5,984 bases of DNA from JAZUOT01 sp045604805 (GCA_045604805.1 JAZUOT010000022.1:1-5984); one strand, 5' to 3'. Shown: positions 1 to 5,984, counted from the stretch's first letter. Numbers and translations are program-made. Notes: generated by a model not told the origin, from the sequence alone.

Positions 1-1466
1 TAGATGAAGAAGGCAAGGTCGTATATGAAGGAACTAAAGAAACTACTGCTATATTTGGCTCAGCTCGTGATGAAAATGAAGCAGAGCAAGAAGAGATAGC
101 ACATAAACATGATCCCAAATCAAAAGTGTGGTTGACTGCTGAAATAAATAAAGAAAATTTTGATGAAGAAGATCTAGTTTATCTTAACGAAATAATTTCA
201 CAGTATGGAAATAAGAGTGTTCAGTTAACCTCATTTTTAAATGACTGCGTAACACGCAATGAAGAAACAGGTAAGTTTGAGCTCAACCGACAACATTTTG
301 ACAATGTATGCAACATATTAAACTTTTTCGAAGGCAGAGAAGAAAGATTTTCACCAGCTGTTGTGGTAATGACCGCTCGTTTGCTTTTTGAGAAAAAGGA
401 GCTGAATTGCAGTGATAGTAACTCGCAACAAATGATGCGTGATGTGGCAAATGCTGTTAGCCATATTTCGCTGGTAGATATGGTGTGCAATAAAACAGAA
501 TTTTGGAAATCTATTGAAATAGTTAGAGAAAATGCAACTGCAGATGAATTTTGTGATGTAGCTTACAGTTTAATATCATACTCAGAAGAAGTTCGTACAA
601 GTACAAATATTTATATATTGACCGAGGCTAGTAAAACCGGTAAGGGAGTTACCTTTTGCAAAGAGTGGGAAAAAGGAAAAGACAATCTTTTAAACAAAGT
701 TAACAAATCGTTCGTACGCTTGTCTACATATATACCATTAGAGTTTTGGAATAAAAAACTTGAACTATTTACTAATGAAAGTAGTGAAGAAACGGTAGGA
801 GGTATGTCCAAAGTAGCGGCAGAATATTTTAAATCTACCAGCCAGTGGGATATTAAATATTTAGCAACTGCCGCAACTAAAGTTGCCGCAGTAATGAACA
901 AAGTAGAAGCATATGAAAAAGGAAATGTTGCTGCCCGACAATTTTCTAAAGAAGAAGCACAGTTCATTTGCTATGTTTCGCAAAAAACCGATGCATCCAT
1001 TAATCGTGGCTGTATTTTACCTCATGCAGATTCAGTTGTAGAAATAGCTGCCGCTAATGGTATGCGGCCAAATAGCGTTACCAAAAGAGTTAAAAATACT
1101 ATGGAGATTGCAAATTGTGGTTGCTTGGCAGCATTCTTCAACGTAGTATTTGGTAGATTTTTTGGGTCTGACACTATAGCAAAATCCATTTATAATTCAG
1201 CACGTATGAAAACATTATATGATATGTATGGAATAAACAGTGATGCTAAAAAAACTTGGGAGAGAGTTAGCACTTTAGAAGACATTACAATGGCAGGTAG
1301 AACATCTGTTTTATCCAGTAGGGCTGTTGATTGGCTTAGGACTATCTGGCCAGATGAAAATCTTGAAATTCCTGATGAAAATTCAGATATTACAGCGTTC
1401 AATAAATTTAATAATGACCTTTTAGATAAATATAATGAAGCTTCAGCACAGATAGTACAGCCCTAA
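1..1466 (+). CDS. Hypothetical protein of unknown family, 5' end outside the window
   Basis: I do not recognise this protein. The frame is open from the first full codon at position 3 to a TAA at 1464-1466, giving about 487 visible residues. A GTG at 126 is possible but is an unlikely start: in-frame sequence continues upstream (DEEGKVVYEG...) and I see no good ribosome-binding site before it. The visible N-terminal part is acidic (ENEAEQEE), and most of the rest looks helical and soluble. The only hydrophobic stretch I note is CLAAFFNVVFGRFFG, encoded at 1122-1166, which is short and holds an Arg, so a membrane segment is doubtful. Just before it, at 1035-1100, the stretch VVEIAAANGMRPNSVTKRVK resembles a helix-turn-helix, but this is only a pattern match by eye. 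No catalytic motif is visible. The last 24 bp overlap the end of feoB on the other strand. That the frame is a real gene is well supported by its length; its function is unknown. Confidence 0.8.
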   Translation, partial: DEEGKVVYEGTKETTAIFGSARDENEAEQEEIAHKHDPKSKVWLTAEINKENFDEEDLVYLNEIISQYGNKSVQLTSFLNDCVTRNEETGKFELNRQHFDNVCNILNFFEGREERFSPAVVVMTARLLFEKKELNCSDSNSQQMMRDVANAVSHISLVDMVCNKTEFWKSIEIVRENATADEFCDVAYSLISYSEEVRTSTNIYILTEASKTGKGVTFCKEWEKGKDNLLNKVNKSFVRLSTYIPLEFWNKKLELFTNESSEETVGGMSKVAAEYFKSTSQWDIKYLATAATKVAAVMNKVEAYEKGNVAARQFSKEEAQFICYVSQKTDASINRGCILPHADSVVEIAAANGMRPNSVTKRVKNTMEIANCGCLAAFFNVVFGRFFGSDTIAKSIYNSARMKTLYDMYGINSDAKKTWERVSTLEDITMAGRTSVLSSRAVDWLRTIWPDENLEIPDENSDITAFNKFNNDLLDKYNEASAQIVQP

Positions 1467-3560
1467 GAAGATTAGATTTGCAACAACACATAAAATTATT
1501 CCGACTATCAACGGCAGTATGAAGGACACAATAGTCCATTTTATGCTGCCAGTTTCTTTTTTTACAGTAAGGCAAGTAGTTCCACAGGGGAAATGAAACA
1601 ATACAAGTATCATAAAGCAAATGGCAGTAGTCAAGTTCCAACCGTTATTAGTGAGAATATTTCCTAGTTCGCTTAGGCTAGCATATTCGCTTATAGACGC
1701 CGTACTTAAATATGACATTAGTATTATCGGAATTACTATTTCATTTGCAGGGAATCCCAAAATAAAAGCTAACAGAATAACCCCATCTAAGCCCATGATT
1801 TTTGCGAATGGATCTAAGAAATTAGAGCAATGTTTCAAGATGCTAATATCATTTATTTGCATATTTGCCATCAGCCAAATAATAAGTCCGGCAGGAGCAG
1901 CAACAATTAAAGCTCTGCCCAAAACAAATAAAGTTTTATCAAAAATAGATCTAACTATAACTTTGCCTATCTGTGGTCTTCGGTATGGAGGAAGCTCCAA
2001 TATAAATGACGATGGCATTCCCTTAAGCAAGGTTTTTGACAAAATTTTAGATATTAGCATAGTCATAATCACGCATATAACTATAGTAAATAGCAATAAT
2101 AGGCATGAAAATAATGAATTAATGGGAAACGTCAGCTGCCCTACAAAAAATATGCTTATTACTGCAATCAATGTGGGAAATTTTCCATTGCAAGGTACAA
2201 AACAGTTTGTCAATATTGCTATTAATCTTTCCCTAGTAGAATCGATTATTCTGCATCCCATAACACCACAGGCATTGCAACCAAAACCCATACACATAGT
2301 CAATGCTTGTTTACCATGAGCACCAGATTTTTTAAAAAAGTGATCTAAATTAAAAGCTACCCTAGGTAAGTACCCTGAATCTTCCATCAAAGTGAATAGA
2401 GGGAAGAAAATTGCCATTGGTGGCAGCATAACAGAAACTACCCATGCCACTGTCTTGTATACACCGTCGCATATCATGCTCGTTAGCCAGGCTGGTGAGT
2501 GGATTTTAAATAACAGCGAAGATATCACATCTTCCCCATTGAAGAGTATCTTTGCTAAAAATTCAGATGGGTAGTTGGCGCCCACTATGGTAATCCAAAA
2601 TATAAAAGCCAGTATTACTAACATGAACGGTATTCCTATAGCTTTTGATGTCAAAAGTTTGTCTAATTTTCTCTGAGAGCTGTCCGCATGATATTTATTT
2701 GACTTTATACATAAATTACAAATATCTTTACTCCTTTTAAAGAGCCCTGAAACTATTCCGTCTTTAAACTGTTCATCTGTACTTTTTAAATTATTCAATC
2801 TATTACTAAGTTCTGTGTTTGAGAGTATATTTGCACCTAAATATTTTGTTATTGTTTCGAAGAAATCTTCGTCGGAGTCTAAAAGTTTAAGGCTCAACCA
2901 TCTTCTGTCTAAATGCTGTGGTAGTATGATTTGATTTAAAATTTCCTCCAAGTTATTTATGGCTTTTTCTATGTGCTCATTATAAGTAGTTTTAACTTTG
3001 AATGTTTTTATTTCTCCTGATATTACAGCGTCTATAGTTTCTTTTAGCGCTTCTAGTCCTTTACCACTTCGGGCGGAAGTTCCAACCACTGGCACACCTA
3101 GCTGTAAAGAAAGTTCATCTAAGTCTATTTCTATTTTTTGTTTTTTAGCTTCATCCAGTAAATTTACGCACACTACAACTTTGCTGCTTATTTCTAATAT
3201 TTGAAGCACTAAATTTAAATTTCGCTCTAAAGAAGTAGCATCCACGACAACAACAGTACAGTCTGGTTTTCCAAAACAAATAAAATCTCTGGCGAGTTCT
3301 TCTTCTTTCGACGTAGAATTTAATGAATATGTACCCGGTATATCTACCAGGGAAAATTCTTTATTTTTGTAATAATATTTTCCGCGGGCATTAGAAACAG
3401 TTTTTCCCGGCCAATTACCAGTATGCTGCTTCATTCCAGTTAGTTTGTTAAACACCGTGCTTTTACCAACATTTGGGTTACCTGCTAGAGCTATTATTTT
3501 TGATTTTTTAGCATCAAGTAATTTTTCTCTTTTTCTAGACTCTAAAATTTCAAAATTCAT
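1443..3560 (-). CDS. feoB: Ferrous iron transport protein B (FeoB)
   Basis: FeoB is the inner-membrane Fe(II) importer, with a cytosolic G domain joined to a membrane channel domain. The 705 residues match the family length. The G domain shows G1 GNPNVGKS (27-34), G2 Thr around 54 in the GKTVS stretch, G3 DIPG (73-76), G4 NLLD (133-136) and G5 SAR (162-164). A helical linker follows at about 190-300. The membrane part begins near residue 306 and has the two-fold Gate repeat: GFGCNACGVMGC (425-436) with FVPCNGKFP (454-462), then LGFPANEIVIPI (601-612) with HFPCGTT (656-662). The 26-residue basic N-terminal extension before G1 is common in clostridial FeoB. The ATG start is fixed by a strong Shine-Dalgarno and by the lack of another in-frame Met before residue 43. 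feoA lies 17-18 bp upstream, so the two are co-transcribed. No feoC follows: the gene runs 24 bp into the convergent neighbour. Confidence 0.98.
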   Translation of the reverse strand: MNFEILESRKREKLLDAKKSKIIALAGNPNVGKSTVFNKLTGMKQHTGNWPGKTVSNARGKYYYKNKEFSLVDIPGTYSLNSTSKEEELARDFICFGKPDCTVVVVDATSLERNLNLVLQILEISSKVVVCVNLLDEAKKQKIEIDLDELSLQLGVPVVGTSARSGKGLEALKETIDAVISGEIKTFKVKTTYNEHIEKAINNLEEILNQIILPQHLDRRWLSLKLLDSDEDFFETITKYLGANILSNTELSNRLNNLKSTDEQFKDGIVSGLFKRSKDICNLCIKSNKYHADSSQRKLDKLLTSKAIGIPFMLVILAFIFWITIVGANYPSEFLAKILFNGEDVISSLLFKIHSPAWLTSMICDGVYKTVAWVVSVMLPPMAIFFPLFTLMEDSGYLPRVAFNLDHFFKKSGAHGKQALTMCMGFGCNACGVMGCRIIDSTRERLIAILTNCFVPCNGKFPTLIAVISIFFVGQLTFPINSLFSCLLLLFTIVICVIMTMLISKILSKTLLKGMPSSFILELPPYRRPQIGKVIVRSIFDKTLFVLGRALIVAAPAGLIIWLMANMQINDISILKHCSNFLDPFAKIMGLDGVILLAFILGFPANEIVIPIILMSYLSTASISEYASLSELGNILTNNGWNLTTAICFMILVLFHFPCGTTCLTVKKETGSIKWTIVSFILPLIVGIILCVVANLIFLGLYYLC

Positions 3561-3563
3561 ATG

Positions 3564-3573
3564 CCTCTCTCCT
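3564..3573 (-). promoter_or_regulatory. Ribosome-binding site of feoB
   Basis: Read on the minus strand this is AGGAGAGAGG, three bases before the ATG at 3560. The AGGAG core sits about 8 bases from the start codon. It supports the chosen FeoB start and lies in the short gap after feoA. Confidence 0.8.
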
Positions 3574-3578
3574 GCAAA

Positions 3579-3812
3579 TCATTGCTTTATTAAAATATTC
3601 TTAGCATCTTCATTTCTGAGCGCGATCACAGTACCTTTCACAAAATATGCCACAGGATTTTTGGAGGGACTTTCAAATATGGCCTGTATTTCAGCACCTT
3701 GTACAAGTCCTAGGTCGAGCATGCGCCTTCTTTGAATGCCTTTAGATGATAAAGAACTTATTTTAGCTTTTTTGCCAATCGACAAGAGATCCAGTGTATA
3801 TGGATGATGCAC
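3579..3812 (-). CDS. feoA: Ferrous iron transport protein A (FeoA)
   Basis: FeoA is a small cytosolic SH3-like protein thought to help or regulate FeoB-driven Fe(II) uptake. At 77 residues it has the usual length of the stand-alone family. Visible family features are a short N-terminal lead into IGKKAKI (12-18), the core RRRMLDLGLVQGAEI (28-42), and the C-terminal YFVKGTVIALRNEDA (56-70) forming the last strands. Translation starts at GTG (3812-3810), placed 9 bases after the GGAG of a clear Shine-Dalgarno. An ATG two bases upstream is in another frame and would give only an 18-codon peptide. The gene is first in a feoA-feoB operon and ends 18 bp before feoB. In related bacteria this operon is controlled by iron through Fur or DtxR-type repressors; I see no textbook box here. 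Confidence 0.95.
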   Translation of the reverse strand: MHHPYTLDLLSIGKKAKISSLSSKGIQRRRMLDLGLVQGAEIQAIFESPSKNPVAYFVKGTVIALRNEDAKNILIKQ

Positions 3813-3820
3813 ATTAAAAC

Positions 3821-3828
3821 TCTCCTTT
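3821..3828 (-). promoter_or_regulatory. Ribosome-binding site of feoA
   Basis: On the minus strand this reads AAAGGAGA. The GGAG core is 9 bases before the GTG at 3812 and 7 bases before an out-of-frame ATG at 3814. Only the GTG opens the FeoA frame, so the site decides for GTG. Confidence 0.75.
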
Positions 3829-3857
3829 GATATTTTGAGGATATATTTGCTGTTTTC

Positions 3858-3887
3858 AGGATATGAGATAAATTTAAGTTTTGTTAA
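3858..3887 (-). promoter_or_regulatory. Possible housekeeping promoter of feoAB
   Basis: Read on the minus strand there is TTAACA (3887-3882), an 18-base spacer, and TATCCT (3863-3858). They match the sigma-A -35 box at 5 of 6 and the -10 box at 4 of 6. Transcription would start near 3851 and give a short leader of about 38 bases before the GTG. Other weak pairings exist in this AT-rich stretch, so this is only a candidate. An AGTTTT-gtta-AAAACT inverted repeat (3877-3892) covers the -35 box and could be an operator. Confidence 0.3.
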
Positions 3888-3899
3888 AAACTCAAAGAA

Positions 3900-3928
3900 G
3901 AATAAATAAAAAAATTACTCCGAAACTA
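3900..3928 (+). promoter_or_regulatory. Candidate forespore sigma-G/sigma-F promoter of spoVAC-spoVAD
   Basis: GAATA (3900-3904) fits the -35 element of sigma-G promoters. After 17 bases, GAAACTA (3922-3928) matches 5 of 7 positions of the CATACTA-type -10 element. Transcription would start near 3935, just ahead of the ribosome-binding site at 3947. In Bacillus the spoVA operon is transcribed by sigma-G in the forespore, so a promoter of this type is expected here. Experimental support is lacking and the region is AT-rich. Confidence 0.45.
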
Positions 3929-3946
3929 TAGCTATGAGATATAAGT

Positions 3947-3952
3947 GGAAGG
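3947..3952 (+). promoter_or_regulatory. Ribosome-binding site of spoVAC
   Basis: GGAAGG lies 10 bases before the GTG at 3963 and 6 bases before an out-of-frame ATG at 3959. Both distances are workable, so the site does not settle the start by itself; the reading frame favours GTG. Confidence 0.55.
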
Positions 3953-3962
3953 TGTGTAATGA

Positions 3963-4409
3963 GTGAAACTACAAAAACAGGAATATTCCAAAATGGTTGA
4001 AGAATTTGCTCCCAAAAGCAACTTATTAAAAGATGGTTTTTTTGCTTTCATTGTGGGAGGAGCTATATGTACATTAGGTCAGTTTTTTATAAATTTTTAT
4101 GAAACAATTGGTCTGGAAATTTTAGATGCGAGAAGCTTAGCATCCATCACACTAGTATTTTTGTCAGCACTATTGACATCCCTACATCTGTATAACCATA
4201 TTGCTAAATTCGCAGGAGCTGGAACATTGGTACCAATAACCGGTTTTGCTAATGCGGTAGTATCTCCGGCTATTGAGTTTAAAAGCGAAGGTCAGATACT
4301 AGGGGTAACAGCTAAAATGTTTGTAATCGCAGGACCGGTTATAGTTTTTGCCAATATTTCTGCTGTTATATACGGTATTGCATATTACTTGTGTCAGTAT
4401 GTTTTTTGA
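3963..4409 (+). CDS. spoVAC: Stage V sporulation protein AC (SpoVAC)
   Basis: SpoVAC is an integral inner-membrane protein of the spore, part of the SpoVA channel that moves Ca-dipicolinic acid into the forespore and releases it at germination. In Bacillus it behaves as a mechanosensitive channel. The 148-residue length is typical. Family features are the N-terminal QEYSKMVEEFAPKS (5-19), a first membrane segment with FIVGGAICTLGQ (29-40), a second at about 59-77, the signature KFAGAGTLVPITGFAN (82-97), EFKSEG (105-110), and hydrophobic segments over about 114-143. The frame begins at GTG directly after an in-frame TGA (3960-3962), so no longer start exists. An ATG at 3959 is in another frame; deleting one A from the A5 run at 3973-3977 would join it to SpoVAC. 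spoVAD follows after 14 bp and uses a ribosome-binding site that overlaps this stop codon. Confidence 0.96.
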   Translation: MKLQKQEYSKMVEEFAPKSNLLKDGFFAFIVGGAICTLGQFFINFYETIGLEILDARSLASITLVFLSALLTSLHLYNHIAKFAGAGTLVPITGFANAVVSPAIEFKSEGQILGVTAKMFVIAGPVIVFANISAVIYGIAYYLCQYVF

Positions 4410-4413
4410 GGAG
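4408..4413 (+). promoter_or_regulatory. Ribosome-binding site of spoVAD
   Basis: GAGGAG overlaps the last two bases of the spoVAC stop codon and lies 10 bases before the ATG at 4424. It decides for ATG 4424 over the upstream in-frame ATG at 4391, which lies inside spoVAC and would add 11 residues unlike the family N-terminus. Confidence 0.8.
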
Positions 4414-4423
4414 TAAAAGTACC

Positions 4424-5434
4424 ATGGCTAAAAGAGTAGGTAAATATACCTTAGTATTTGAAAATAAGCCTTCAATAGAGGGTTATGCGGCAGTGTGCGG
4501 AAAAAAAGAAAACGAAGGCCCTCTAAAGGGTTCATTCGATAAAGTATACTTTGACAGCACAATGGGGCAAGATAGCTGGGAAAAAGCCGAAAGTAAAATG
4601 CAATCTAAAGCTGCACAGTTGGCTATGGAAAAAGCAAATGTTAAATCAGATGATATAAATTATATTTTTGCAGGGGATCTTTTAAATCAGTGCATTTCGT
4701 CTACATTCGGCCTCAAAAACTTAGAAATACCTTATATTGGTCTTTTTGGTGCTTGTTCAACTATGGCAGAATCTCTCGCCATGGCTTCTATCTTTGTGGA
4801 AAGCAATATGGCTAAAAAATGTATGGCAGTTACCTCTTCTCATTTTTGTTCTGCAGAAAGACAATTTAGGTTTCCCTTGGAATACGGTGGACAGCGTACC
4901 CCCACTGCACAGTGGACAGTAACAGGGTCAGGAGCAATTGTTGTGTCCGAAAATAAACAAAATTTGCCTTTTATACAGGCTGTAACGATAGGTAAAATAT
5001 GTGATTTAAAAATAAAAGATGCAAATAATATGGGAGCTGCTATGGCACCGGCTGCTTGTGATACTATAGTTAATTATTTTAATGATACTAATTATAAAGT
5101 TGATGATTACGATCTAATATTAACAGGAGATCTAGGAATTATTGGTGGTGAATTATTACAAAAAATATTACTTAAAGATGGCATAGATATCCGAAGTAAG
5201 TATCAAGATTGTGGAATAATGATATTCGATGCAAAAAAACAAGATACTCATGCCGGAGGTTCTGGTTGTGGTTGTTCAGCTATAGTTTTGTGTTCGAATA
5301 TCTTAAATAATATGATGCAAAAAAAATTTAAAAATATATTGTTTATAGCAACAGGTGCTCTTATGTCCCCAACATCGAGCCAGCAGGGTGAAAGCATTCC
5401 TGGTGTAGCTCATCTCATTAATATAAGGGTGTAA
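4424..5434 (+). CDS. spoVAD: Stage V sporulation protein AD (SpoVAD)
   Basis: SpoVAD is a soluble, thiolase-fold protein associated with the inner spore membrane. In Bacillus it binds dipicolinic acid and works with SpoVAC and SpoVAE in DPA uptake and release. The 336 residues match the family length of about 338. Visible family motifs are DSTMGQDSWEKAESKMQ (44-60), FAGDLLNQC (82-90), LFGACSTMAESLA (107-119) with Cys111 at the place of the thiolase nucleophile, TSSHFCSAERQFRFPLEYG (137-155), LTGDLGIIGGELL (233-245) and the C-terminal HAGGSGCGCSA (276-286). The start at ATG 4424 (MAKRVGKYTLVF) agrees with the family and has a good ribosome-binding site. It is co-transcribed with spoVAC. The usual next gene, spoVAE, is absent: an acyltransferase gene follows 78 bp after the stop. 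Confidence 0.98.
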   Translation: MAKRVGKYTLVFENKPSIEGYAAVCGKKENEGPLKGSFDKVYFDSTMGQDSWEKAESKMQSKAAQLAMEKANVKSDDINYIFAGDLLNQCISSTFGLKNLEIPYIGLFGACSTMAESLAMASIFVESNMAKKCMAVTSSHFCSAERQFRFPLEYGGQRTPTAQWTVTGSGAIVVSENKQNLPFIQAVTIGKICDLKIKDANNMGAAMAPAACDTIVNYFNDTNYKVDDYDLILTGDLGIIGGELLQKILLKDGIDIRSKYQDCGIMIFDAKKQDTHAGGSGCGCSAIVLCSNILNNMMQKKFKNILFIATGALMSPTSSQQGESIPGVAHLINIRV

Positions 5435-5451
5435 TTTTGACTATGTTCTTA

Positions 5452-5503
5452 CCCACAAGTATAATTACTCATAGTTATCGTTGATATAGGCTATACTTGT
5501 GGG
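5452..5503. repeat. 12-bp perfect inverted repeat with 28-base loop, between spoVAD and the acyltransferase gene
   Basis: CCCACAAGTATA (5452-5463) is exactly complementary to TATACTTGTGGG (5492-5503). The 28-base loop holds a minor TATC-GTT-GATA stem (5476-5486). No T run follows on either strand, so a standard intrinsic terminator is unlikely. The 3' arm takes in most of the only G-rich stretch before the ATG at 5513, so in RNA a hairpin here could hide the ribosome-binding site. It could also be an operator or the scar of a small mobile repeat. Confidence 0.7.
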
Positions 5504-5512
5504 GTGTATAAT

Positions 5513-5827
5513 ATGACAAATAAAAAAAGATGTTGGGATATAGATTTACTAAGAATAATAGCTTGCTTTTTCGTAATTTTTAATCATACTGCTTCAAAGG
5601 GATTCTTTTTGTTTTCTAAACGCGAAATAGGTAGTTTACCATTTTGGGTGTATTTATTTATCTCTATATTTTGTAAATTTGCTGTACCAGTGTTTTTTGC
5701 AATATCAGGGGCACTTCTTCTGAAAAAAGACGAGAGCATAAAAGATATATGGTCCAAGAGAATATTTAGAATGATAATAGTTTTGTTTTTTTATCTCGCT
5801 TCTTTATTACTTTGTAGATGTATTTAG
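5513..5827 (+). CDS. Acyltransferase 3 family membrane protein, N-terminal part, reading frame broken
   Basis: The family (acyltransferase 3, OafA/WecH-like) transfers acetyl or other acyl groups to surface sugars and is a multi-pass membrane protein of about 330-370 residues. Here the frame stops after 104 residues. The start is typical: DIDLLRIIACFFVIFNHT (9-26), with the conserved His25 near the end of the first membrane segment. Next come a second hydrophobic region with FAVPVFFAISGALLLKK (56-72) and the basic loop IWSKRIFRM (79-87). From the T7 run at 5786-5792 onward the sequence no longer fits the family, and TAG ends the frame at 5825-5827. The family-like sequence goes on in the next frame. 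ATG 5513 is chosen; an in-frame GTG at 5504 would add three residues. The ribosome-binding site is weak (GGGG at 5501-5504). The gene sits where spoVAE is usually found, but co-transcription is unproven. Confidence 0.8.
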   Translation: MTNKKRCWDIDLLRIIACFFVIFNHTASKGFFLFSKREIGSLPFWVYLFISIFCKFAVPVFFAISGALLLKKDESIKDIWSKRIFRMIIVLFFYLASLLLCRCI

Positions 5828-5984
5828 AGGAAAAACACAGTTAAATATTTTAGATTTTCTGAAAACAACATATCAGAGCGAATATGTACCGCCATTATGG
5901 TATCTATATGCTTATATTGCATTTTTAATTACATTACCATTTCTAAGAGCTATGGTTAGCAGGCTTTCTTCTTCCTGCGGGGGG
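5787..5984 (+). pseudogene. Continuation of the acyltransferase 3 gene in the shifted frame, cut by the window end
   Basis: In the frame one base later than the upstream part, codons from 5787 read FFISLLYYFVDVFRGK and then stay open to the window end, 66 codons. The segment VPPLWYLYAYIAFLITLPFLR is the membrane segment expected in the middle of acyltransferase 3 proteins (compare the common LWFLYALIG-type pattern). If the T7 run at 5786-5792 had six T, the two parts would join as VLFFISLLYYFVDVF with no break. The gene is therefore either a fresh pseudogene, a case of slippage or phase variation, or carries a sequencing error. The last residues (SSSCGG) do not look like the family and come from the G-rich window end, so they may not be reliable. 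Confidence 0.7.

Noticed and set aside
126..128. GTG as the real start of the first gene
   Set aside because: The frame is open for 41 further codons up to the window edge with ordinary protein-like sequence, and there is no Shine-Dalgarno before the GTG.
133..136. Unusual G4 motif NLLD in FeoB (residue numbers 133-136)
   Set aside because: It still fits the N-x-x-D form accepted in FeoB G domains, so it is not evidence of altered nucleotide binding.
611..967. Minus-strand open frame of 118 codons
   Set aside because: It is antisense within the unknown large gene, which has the longer and continuous frame; nothing in it looks like a protein family.
1621..2319. Long open frame on the plus strand, 232 codons
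   Set aside because: It lies antisense to the membrane domain of feoB, whose family match is certain, and its own sequence shows no motif or ribosome-binding site.
5452..5503. Intrinsic terminator after spoVAD
   Set aside because: The stem is good but no T run follows on either strand and the loop is 28 bases long.
5504..5512. GTG 5504 as start of the acyltransferase
   Set aside because: ATG 5513 fits the family N-terminus and leaves 8 bases to the GGGG stretch; a GTG start would sit inside the only possible ribosome-binding site.
5507..5512. Perfect TATAAT box just before the acyltransferase ATG
   Set aside because: A transcript from it would begin after the ATG. The best -35 match (TTGATA, 5481-5486) is 20 bases away, which is too far for a good promoter.

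Overview
The window looks like chromosomal DNA from an AT-rich, endospore-forming anaerobe of the Bacillota, most likely class Clostridia. The grounds are: two spoVA genes, which exist only in endospore formers; a FeoB of the clostridial type (QHTGNWPGKTV after the P-loop, and a Cys-rich GFGCNACGVMGC gate); low GC; and strong purine-rich Shine-Dalgarno sites. The species cannot be named from the sequence.

Layout, left to right. (1) Positions 1-1466, plus strand: the 3' part of a large gene of unknown family. Its reading frame is open from the window edge, so the true start lies outside. (2) Positions 1443-3812, minus strand: a feoA-feoB operon for ferrous iron uptake. The end of feoB overlaps the end of the unknown gene tail to tail by 24 bp. 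(3) Positions 3813-3962: a divergent intergenic region of 150 bp that must carry both the feoAB promoter and the spoVA promoter. (4) Positions 3963-5434, plus strand: spoVAC and spoVAD, a tight pair for loading and releasing dipicolinic acid (DPA) in the spore. spoVAE, the usual next gene, is not there. (5) Positions 5452-5503: a 12-bp perfect inverted repeat whose 3' arm runs into the ribosome-binding region of the next gene. (6) Positions 5513-5984, plus strand: an acyltransferase-3 family membrane protein. Its reading frame breaks at a run of seven T and resumes in the next frame up to the window end.

Functionally, there is an iron import unit back to back with a spore-core DPA transport unit. 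I see no direct link between them beyond the shared intergenic region. I did not find a clearly new system. The points most worth a second look are the homopolymer frameshift in the acyltransferase, the inverted repeat over its start region, the missing spoVAE, the unrecognised gene with a helix-turn-helix-like stretch, and the two genes (feoA and spoVAC) that start at GTG with an out-of-frame ATG just upstream.
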